Positions 7,178 through 11,628 of a stretch of DNA of 11,628 bases are shown here, piece after piece; position 1 is the stretch's first letter, and every line of letters starts with the position of its first letter. A program made the translations under genes and the position numbers. The stretch is from Bacteroidota bacterium (GTDB lineage Bacteria; Bacteroidota; Bacteroidia; Chitinophagales; Chitinophagaceae): positions 1 through 11,628 of the forward strand of contig JAEZZY010000059.1 in assembly GCA_023418315.1 (NCBI GenBank), given 5' to 3'. Below the pieces are notes generated by a model. That model was given only the letters and a program-made list of their open reading frames with translations, did no database searches and was not told the origin of the DNA.

Positions 7178-7630
7178 TTACTGGTCATTTAGTGAATTTA
7201 TACCTTCTTCTTTAAGTTTGTCAAGGTGTTCTTTCATCGTTTTCACTTGTTCTGCCGGGTGTCCTTGCCAAACTGTAACCTCTCCAACAACTCTAAATGG
7301 TTCTGTTGAACGATAAGATTTTGAAGGATTTCCGGGAAATTTTTTGTCCGTCAAATCGGGATCGTCTTCAATTTGTCCTGTTGGCTCTACTAAGTAAATT
7401 CTTTCTTGTCCTTCTCCAAAGGCAAGTTCTGCACCCCAAATTGCAGCGTCCAATGTCGCAGATAAGAAAATGTATTTTGCGTTTTTTCGTTGTCCGTAGT
7501 TTGAGTTGAAACCCGCTTCAATCAGGTCGCCAACTTTTAAGTCCGCTTTTGTTCCGTGAAAATATGTTTGAGCAAAAGGGGTTGCACCTTGTCTGTTTGT
7601 TTTGTCTTCTTTGCGTTTTTCTGTTGTCAT
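7178..7630 (-). CDS. arr: Rifampin ADP-ribosyltransferase (Arr family)
   Basis: This 150-residue protein matches Arr enzymes along its length. These transfer ADP-ribose from NAD to the 23-hydroxyl of rifamycins and so inactivate them. Visible blocks: FAQTYFHGTKADLKVGDLI (His25), SATLDAAIWGAELAFGEG (about 57-74), IYLVEPTGQIEDDPDLTDKK (Asp90), FPGNPSKSYRSTEPFRVVGE, and WQGHPAEQ near the end. The His-Tyr-Asp set described for Arr-ms corresponds by spacing to His25, residue 55 and Asp90; position 55 is Phe here, not Tyr. The N-terminus is about 8 residues longer than in short Arr proteins. No promoter box is obvious in the 116 bp upstream, which contain the boundary repeat, so expression may depend on readthrough from the YdeI operon. 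The family call is very secure; activity on rifampin is not shown. Confidence 0.95.
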   Translation of the reverse strand: MTTEKRKEDKTNRQGATPFAQTYFHGTKADLKVGDLIEAGFNSNYGQRKNAKYIFLSATLDAAIWGAELAFGEGQERIYLVEPTGQIEDDPDLTDKKFPGNPSKSYRSTEPFRVVGEVTVWQGHPAEQVKTMKEHLDKLKEEGINSLNDQ

Positions 7631-7682
7631 TCACTTTTGTTTTTTTGGTTTTTCTTGTTTTTGGGTCGTCAGTTACAACGAT

Positions 7683-7736
7683 GCCCAACGTCCGGCGGCT
7701 TTGCGATGGCGGGGCAATCGGCTACCCTTGTTACCG
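7683..7736 (-). repeat. Full cassette boundary element B, attC-like
   Basis: On the + strand this element runs from GCCCAAC (7683-7689), through GTCCGGCGGCTTTGCGA, to CGGCTACCCTTGTTACCG. The minus strand reads CGGTAAC-AAGGG...CCGGAC-GTTGGGC. GTTGGGC is a perfect GTTRRRY core, and the AAC near the other end sits in a partial RYYYAAC. The 54-bp length is near the short end of known attC sites. It starts about 10 bp beyond the YdeI stop and ends about 50 bp before the arr start, the position expected of a cassette recombination site. The two cores are not mutually complementary, which counts against a canonical site. Confidence 0.6.
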
Positions 7737-7746
7737 CACAGAGTTT

Positions 7747-8328
7747 TTAGTCGTCCAGGCCTTTTTTGTCAAGGATTTTCGGAATGTATTTTTCAATTCT
7801 TGCTACCCTTGTTTTGGATTGTTTGGCTTGATTGAAGTAAAATAAATACCCTTTTTGCCGTCCGGGTGTCAAAGAGTAAAATGCTTTGTTCAATGTTTCG
7901 TTTTCGTCTAAAATCTTTTGAAATTCTTCGGGAATAGGATAGTCGTTTGCTTTCTTCATTTCTACTTTTTTCCCCGATTTTTCAATTTCAATGGCTTCTT
8001 TGATATAGGCTTCAATAACGGATTTCAGTTTTGTAATTTGCTCTACATGGGTAAATCTGATTTGCCTTGCCGACTGTACATTTTCAGTTTGCTGTATCAA
8101 AATATTTTTCGGGTCTTTTAGCAAAGCTCCTTTATGAAACAGCAAGGCACAATATTCCTTAAACCCGTGAATGAGTACAATGTTTTTTCCTTGAAAAGTA
8201 TAACAAGGATGCATCCATTTGTAATCTTCTTCTAGTGATTTGTTGTTACATACGATTTCACGCAATAAATGAAATTCCTTGTTCCATTTTTTTGCTTTCT
8301 CGAAAAATTGCTCTGCTTTTTGGTTCAT
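7747..8328 (-). CDS. YdeI/OmdA-associated (DUF1801) family protein
   Basis: The chosen ATG at 8328 gives 193 residues beginning MNQKAEQFFEKAKKW, the usual start of this family, and leaves 10 bp after the DoxX gene. An upstream ATG at 8352 would add 8 residues and overlap that gene. The N-terminal DUF1801 domain contains MHPCYTFQGKNIVLIHGFKEYCALLFHKGALL and IRFTHVEQI. The C-terminal part carries the YdeI/OmdA signature, IPEEFQKILDE, FYSLTPGRQKGYLFYFNQAK and TRVARIEK. E. coli YdeI is reported to influence susceptibility to cationic peptides, but the biochemical role of the family is unknown. It is the last gene of the ArsR - SRPBCC - DoxX - YdeI operon and is followed at once by boundary element B. 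Confidence 0.85.
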   Translation of the reverse strand: MNQKAEQFFEKAKKWNKEFHLLREIVCNNKSLEEDYKWMHPCYTFQGKNIVLIHGFKEYCALLFHKGALLKDPKNILIQQTENVQSARQIRFTHVEQITKLKSVIEAYIKEAIEIEKSGKKVEMKKANDYPIPEEFQKILDENETLNKAFYSLTPGRQKGYLFYFNQAKQSKTRVARIEKYIPKILDKKGLDD

Positions 8329-8338
8329 TGAAGTTGTT

Positions 8339-8722
8339 TTAATTTTTCTCAAAGATGATTTTTCTGTCGGCAGGTCTGAAATACCAAGACAAAACAGTTA
8401 CCGTTAATAATATCAATGAAGGAACCGCTTCGCTAAATGCTTGTCCGGCTATTAAATGAGAAACAAAAGCTCCCGACATGGCAAAGAAAAATCCTGCATA
8501 AGCCCATTCTTTCAACAATGGAAATTTCGGGATAAGAATAGCCACAACACCTAATAATTTCCATACGCCAAGAATGCTTAAAAAATAAAGCGGATAACCT
8601 AATGAACTTACGATTTCATTATAGCCGCCGATTTGTAACATTTGTTGTACGCCGCCTGCCGTCATTCCGATTGACAGAAATAGGGTAGTAATCCAAAAAA
8701 TTATATTGTTTGTCTTTTTCAT
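8339..8722 (-). CDS. DoxX-like four-helix membrane protein
   Basis: This 127-residue protein has four predicted membrane segments at about 8-26, 42-63, 70-91 and 96-115, and short charged ends (MKKTNN and DRKIIFEKN). Motifs such as GVQQMLQIGGYNEIVSSLGYP, SILGVWKLLGVVAIL and FPLLKEWAYAGFFFAMSGA are typical of the DoxX-like family found throughout Bacteroidota. The family sits in the inner membrane; its biochemical function is largely unknown, with suggested links to quinone or redox metabolism. It starts 6 bp after the SRPBCC gene and is followed 10 bp later by the YdeI gene, so it is translationally packed within the operon. The fold and family call are firm; no function is claimed. Confidence 0.88.
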   Translation of the reverse strand: MKKTNNIIFWITTLFLSIGMTAGGVQQMLQIGGYNEIVSSLGYPLYFLSILGVWKLLGVVAILIPKFPLLKEWAYAGFFFAMSGAFVSHLIAGQAFSEAVPSLILLTVTVLSWYFRPADRKIIFEKN

Positions 8723-8728
8723 GTTTTG

Positions 8729-9193
8729 CTATTTTAGTTTGCTTGCGATTTCTTGTAGTTTGTTGTGCGCCATATTAAGGCCTTGTGCAAACGGCATTTG
8801 CATCAATTGGTTTCTGAACTCTGTGGACTTAAACACAATGAGCATCCTAAGTTTGCTTGTGTCGTTTGTGAGTTTTTCAAATTCTAAAAATTCAAGTTGA
8901 ACGGGAAACGGAGTGTTTTCCATTTCAAATGTTCGGGTGATTTTTTGGTTAGGAACAAATTCGTGTATTGTTCCGTTTGCACGAAAAACCACATTCCCGT
9001 TTCGTGAAGTTTCAAAAGCATATGAACCGTGTTTTTTATTTTCCATTTTCAGCACTTTTGTTTCCATCCATTGTTCAAAAAGTTCGGGTTCTTTGTATGC
9101 TTTAAATAGCAATTCCAAAGGCAAATCAAATTCTCTTGTGATGAGAATTTCTTGTGTGCCCTCATTGGCATTTACTTTTGTTTTTTGTTCCAT
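8729..9193 (-). CDS. SRPBCC/AHSA1-like domain protein
   Basis: This 154-residue single-domain protein of the START/Bet v1-like SRPBCC superfamily belongs to the AHSA1/CalC subgroup. The N-terminus ILITREFDLPLELLFKAYKEPELFEQWM is the classic strand-helix entry of the domain. GNVVFRANGTIHEFVPNQKI and TFEMENTPFPVQLEFLEFE form the central strands, and NMAHNKLQEIASKL the closing helix. Such domains bind hydrophobic ligands in a deep cavity; the ligand here is unknown. It begins 1 bp after the ArsR stop, so the two are tightly coupled. ArsR-AHSA1 pairs are very common in bacteria, with the repressor controlling the pair. Translation may be affected by the frameshift in the upstream ArsR gene. Confidence 0.9.
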   Translation of the reverse strand: MEQKTKVNANEGTQEILITREFDLPLELLFKAYKEPELFEQWMETKVLKMENKKHGSYAFETSRNGNVVFRANGTIHEFVPNQKITRTFEMENTPFPVQLEFLEFEKLTNDTSKLRMLIVFKSTEFRNQLMQMPFAQGLNMAHNKLQEIASKLK

Positions 9194-9194
9194 T

Positions 9195-9514
9195 TTATTT
9201 GCTTTTATATTTTTTCATTACCGATTCTAACTTGTTAAATCTCTCGTCCCACATTTGGCGGAACGGTTCAATAAAATCTGCTACTTCTTTCATTTTTTTT
9301 GCGTTGATATGATAATAAATTTCCCTACCGTTTTGCTCTTGTTGAAGCAATTCGCACTCTGTCAAGATTTGTAAGTGTTTTGAAACAGTGGGTCTTGCTG
9401 TGTCAAAATTTGAAGCGATGGCACCTGCCGTCATAGATTGCGAGGCAACTAATAAAGTATGGCCCGTCTTGTGGGGTCTGCAATGGCTTGAAATACGTCT
9501 CGTCTTAAATTCAT
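9195..9514 (-). pseudogene. ArsR-family repressor with a one-base frameshift
   Basis: From the ATG at 9514 the frame reads MNLRRDVFQAIADPTRRAIL and then hits TAG. A second frame covers the rest from 9434 (MTAGAIASNFDTARPTVSKHLQILTECELLQQ...) to the stop at 9195. Adding one T to the TTT run (complement of 9454-9456) joins both parts into one 106-residue ArsR protein, with RRAILLLVASQSMTAG across the junction. The DNA-recognition helix (TARPTVSKHLQIL) is intact; the first helix is cut off. The SRPBCC gene begins 1 bp after its stop and operator-like repeats lie upstream. Either the repressor is inactive, or a base was lost in sequencing or assembly. An internal start at 9434 would give a 79-residue fragment missing part of the winged-helix domain. 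Confidence 0.85.
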
Positions 9515-9564
9515 CAGTTTGTTTTTTATTTTATTAAGGGTCTGATGGAACTTCGTTTCATTAT

Positions 9565-9606
9565 GAAGCTATTTGGCTACAAATATAAATGTAGTTATTT
9601 GGCTAC
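9565..9606 (-). promoter_or_regulatory. Promoter with two operator-like repeats for the ArsR operon
   Basis: Two 16-base copies, 9565-9580 and 9591-9606, agree at 14 of 16 positions (GWAGYTATTTGGCTAC). They are spaced 26 bp apart, and the right-hand copy is bounded by GTAG and CTAC in dyad form. Between them on the minus strand lies TATATTTG (9580-9587), a full match to the Bacteroidota -7 box TAnnTTTG, about 65 bp before the ArsR ATG. The layout fits ArsR autorepression, with operators flanking and overlapping the promoter. Confidence 0.6.
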
Positions 9607-9687
9607 GAAAATTTTTACAAAAAAAATGTTTGTTGATAAAATTTAGGAGGATGAGTGGGCTTGGTGTTCGGTGCAAAAAACGGTCAA

Positions 9688-9755
9688 GATGAACGTTGTT
9701 TTTTGAAGGAATGGATTTCGGAGGGAGTTGTGCAACGGTTACCCTTGTTATGGGC
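9688..9755 (-). repeat. Cassette boundary element C, copy of 6533-6596
   Basis: This block aligns with boundary A-right over about 63 bases and starts 14 bp beyond the stop of the HEAT-repeat gene. The minus strand reads GCCCATAAC-AAGGGTAACC-GTTGCACAAC and then a T/C-rich tail. Its GCCCATAAC is complementary to the GTTATGGGC found just upstream of the same HEAT gene (11360-11368), as expected for the two ends of one integron cassette. The 254-bp gap between ArsR and HEAT holds only this element and the ArsR promoter; nothing else was recognised in 9615-9687. Confidence 0.68.
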
Positions 9756-9768
9756 TGGGCTTCTCTGT

Positions 9769-11319
9769 TTATCGTAAGTAAAAGTCAAGTCCTGTCAATG
9801 GGTTTTGGTTAAAATATTGTTTTTCTTCGTGTCTTTCAAATGCAAATTGAAACATTTGATTGGCTCTTTCAAGTTCACCTTGCTTTGGTTGAGTAAAATA
9901 ACTTGTCGCCTTGTTTCGCCATTCTTGCAAGTAACCTAAACTTAATTGTCTGATGTTCTCGTTTTCGTCAATAGTTCCAATCATAATATCGGCAATGGTT
10001 GTCCATTTACCAACCTTACTAAATAGTTTAAGCATTGACTTCTTTAATTCATATTGACCATTTACATAAATTTCTCGTGCCTTTTGTAAAACTTCGTTTG
10101 TCGCTGTATTTGAAAAGTATTCAATTATGATATTTCGTATTCCTATGTATTCGCTGTCCAAATTTTGTAAGGCAAAATCATAGGCTTTATCGTTGTCTAA
10201 TTGTTTAAGTGCCAAAAATGCTGTCTTCCGTATTTTTATTTTTGTGTCAGTCAAATACGGAATTATACTTTCAACAAAATTCTTTCCGTTTGCTTCAGCA
10301 AGTCCGCTCAATGAACCAATAATATTTACCTTGTTTTTTAAGTTGTCATCATAGATTTTCGGGAAGTCCGAAATACTATTTTTTAGTGTGTAACGAGCAA
10401 ACTCACGAATTGAAGCTGAATTGTCAGCAAGAAATGTGTACGCAATTTTTGAAAAACCTTCTCGTCCTTTCAAGTTGTATAGTGTCTGTAATCTTATTCT
10501 TGCAGATTTATCTTTTAAAAGTTTATCAATTTCATTTTGAGTTAATTTGTCGAAATGAAGTAATGCAAAATTGCGAACTAAAAAATGCTTGTCAGTTAGT
10601 AAAATTTTCAATTCATCAAGTTCAATACTTATAGAATTTGCAATTTGTTTTGCAATTACAATTCTTGTTCTGTCCGAAAATGTTTTGAAGTTTTCAATTA
10701 CAAAGTTTTTGTTCTTTACCACTACAAAGTTCATAATATCAGAGTGAACCGAACTCAAATCAGTTCTTTCAACTTTCTGTAACCACTCAAAGATTGTAAG
10801 GTTGTTAACAAGTGCATTTATAAACTCTGGCTTTTTGAAATTTTCAATACTTTTTAAAGCCGTTTGTCTAACGGCTTGAACCCAATCAGCCAATCTGTAA
10901 ACGATGAATGGAATTGCTTTTTCATTATTTGTCTCGGCAAGTCTTTTAACTGCCTTTTCTCTTACATAACCACTACTATTAAGTGTAGCAATAGAGTAGA
11001 GTGTTAAGCATTCCTGTTGTGAGAAATTTTGGCTGTAAAAATCAATGTCTGATTTGGAAATGTCACAATGTTTTAAGGTATCGTAAAAACCTTTCTTTGT
11101 TTCAATTTTCTTGAACAGTTCAATTATTACGTTACACGTTGTCTGTTGAATTTCTTTGTTGTCGTCTTTGAGAAATGGTATTATATTTTGAATTGAACTT
11201 GGATAACCAAATTCTAAAATTTTAGTCAGGGCATTAAGTCGTTCTTCAAGATTGTCTTTTTTGAAAAGCCAACCTTGTTTCTTCTGTCCTAAAATTTGTA
11301 TGTAATTCCAAAGTTCCAT
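9769..11319 (-). CDS. HEAT-repeat protein of unknown function
   Basis: At 516 residues, this protein consists almost entirely of paired amphipathic helices of 30-38 residues, from about residue 25 to 480. Clear units include IQNIIPFLKDDNKEIQQTT, VREKAVKRLAETNNEKAIPF, VQAVRQTALKSIENF, FLVRNFALLHF, ARIRLQTLYNL, ASIREFARYTL, IKIRKTAFLALKQLDNDKAY, IGIRNIIIEYF and ENIRQLSLGYLQEW. These are HEAT-like repeats with the usual Asp/Val/Arg at the turn and inner helix. There is no signal peptide, membrane segment or catalytic motif. The family is a protein-protein interaction scaffold; partner and role cannot be read from the sequence. It is a single-gene unit, flanked on both sides by boundary repeats in inverted arrangement, so it appears to be its own cassette. 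The sequence is AT-rich with many Lys/Asn/Ile, like its neighbours. Confidence 0.85.
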   Translation of the reverse strand: MELWNYIQILGQKKQGWLFKKDNLEERLNALTKILEFGYPSSIQNIIPFLKDDNKEIQQTTCNVIIELFKKIETKKGFYDTLKHCDISKSDIDFYSQNFSQQECLTLYSIATLNSSGYVREKAVKRLAETNNEKAIPFIVYRLADWVQAVRQTALKSIENFKKPEFINALVNNLTIFEWLQKVERTDLSSVHSDIMNFVVVKNKNFVIENFKTFSDRTRIVIAKQIANSISIELDELKILLTDKHFLVRNFALLHFDKLTQNEIDKLLKDKSARIRLQTLYNLKGREGFSKIAYTFLADNSASIREFARYTLKNSISDFPKIYDDNLKNKVNIIGSLSGLAEANGKNFVESIIPYLTDTKIKIRKTAFLALKQLDNDKAYDFALQNLDSEYIGIRNIIIEYFSNTATNEVLQKAREIYVNGQYELKKSMLKLFSKVGKWTTIADIMIGTIDENENIRQLSLGYLQEWRNKATSYFTQPKQGELERANQMFQFAFERHEEKQYFNQNPLTGLDFYLR

Positions 11320-11359
11320 TCTGTCAGTTCTTTTTTAGGGGGTGCGGTCTGTTAGCCTT

Positions 11360-11467
11360 GCCCATAACGTACTGGGCATTTACGCTGCCCCGATAATTAA
11401 AATCTAATGTTGAATAGCGTACCGTCCGCAGGGGTAGCGTAAATGCCTTGTGCCTGTTGCACAACTC
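11360..11467. repeat. Boundary element D with long inverted repeat
   Basis: On the + strand, GCCCATAAC (11360-11368) opens the element and GTTGCACAACTC (11456-11467) closes it. These are the same two motifs as in boundary C but in opposite orientation. Between them lies a 17-bp inverted repeat (11375-11391 and 11431-11447, one mismatch, GGCATTTACGCT core) with 39 bases between the arms. The structure resembles an attC site with an unusually long uninterrupted stem. It fills most of the 205 bp between the HEAT gene and the transposase; no gene is seen there. It might include the left end of the insertion sequence to its right. Confidence 0.6.
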
Positions 11468-11524
11468 ACATTCTGTGTATAAAGATAGTTTTAAAATAAA
11501 TAGAACATGTAGTACCTTGTAAGT

Positions 11525-11628
11525 ATGCAAGGCAGGAAGCAATTTTCACCGCAACTCTTCTACAACACCAGCTTAGAACGGCTTGTACCGGAAGACAATT
11601 TTTACCGCAAGCTGCATCAGCAACTTGA
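11525..11628 (+). mobile_element. 5' end of an IS1182-type transposase gene
   Basis: An open frame starts at ATG 11525 and runs off the window after 34 codons. It reads MQGRKQFSPQLFYNTSLERL, then VPEDNFYRKLHQQL. This is the typical N-terminus of DUF772/IS1182-family DDE transposases (MQGKK....LF....L..RVP.DNFYR.L). About 50-70 bp of A/T-rich sequence lies upstream and should contain the left end of the element. A terminal inverted repeat could not be proven because only one end is visible. Whether the element is intact cannot be told. Confidence 0.85.

Noticed and set aside
7803..7813. Further copy of the boundary core (CTACCCTTGTT)
   Set aside because: It lies inside the conserved C-terminus of the YdeI gene (the TRVARIEK region), lacks the flanking parts of the element and is only 11 bases; chance is sufficient.
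6378..11467. CRISPR array as explanation of the repeats
   Set aside because: There are few copies, spaced at gene-length intervals with coding genes between them, and no short regular spacers.
11324..11542. 72-codon open frame on the - strand
   Set aside because: It runs through the inverted repeat of boundary D and the transposase start; it resembles no known protein.

Overview
The window comes from a member of the Bacteroidota, probably near the Chitinophagales. The signs are a TonB-dependent receptor with a carboxypeptidase-regulatory-like N-terminus, an OMPP1/FadL-type outer membrane protein, Bacteroidota-style lipoproteins, near absence of Shine-Dalgarno sequences, and promoter boxes of the TAnnTTTG type. 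The exact genus cannot be read from the sequence.

Left part (1-5700), chromosomal in character and moderately GC-rich: the 3' end of an OMPP1/FadL-like gene (+ strand), a strong hairpin between convergent genes, then a minus-strand operon (4000 to 609) of a small His/Cys-rich exported protein, a TonB-dependent receptor and a lipoprotein. These three look like a metal-uptake system. Upstream of it lies a monofunctional heme catalase with its own intrinsic terminator.

Right part (5770-11320), visibly more AT-rich and all on the minus strand, reads like a chain of acquired cassettes: a McbG/Qnr-like pentapeptide repeat protein; an arr-type rifampin ADP-ribosyltransferase directly followed by a RibD/DHFR-fold protein; a four-gene ArsR - SRPBCC - DoxX - YdeI/DUF1801 operon; and a solitary HEAT-repeat protein. 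A short shared boundary sequence, CGGYTACCCTTGTTA on the + strand, lies 10-25 bp downstream of the stop codons of the DHFR-fold, YdeI and HEAT genes. Longer related blocks surround it. One of these (7683-7736) is framed by GCCCAAC and GTTACCG and has the layout of an integron attC site. No integrase lies in the window, so a chromosomal integron-like array is an inference.

The ArsR gene carries a one-base frameshift in a T run, so the operon repressor may be broken unless this is an assembly error. The right edge holds an unusual 17-bp inverted repeat and the first 34 codons of an IS1182-type transposase on the + strand.

The most interesting content is the resistance-flavoured cassette array and its repeated boundary elements. 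It groups homologues of rifampin inactivation, gyrase protection and the DHFR fold in a sequence that looks environmental rather than clinical.
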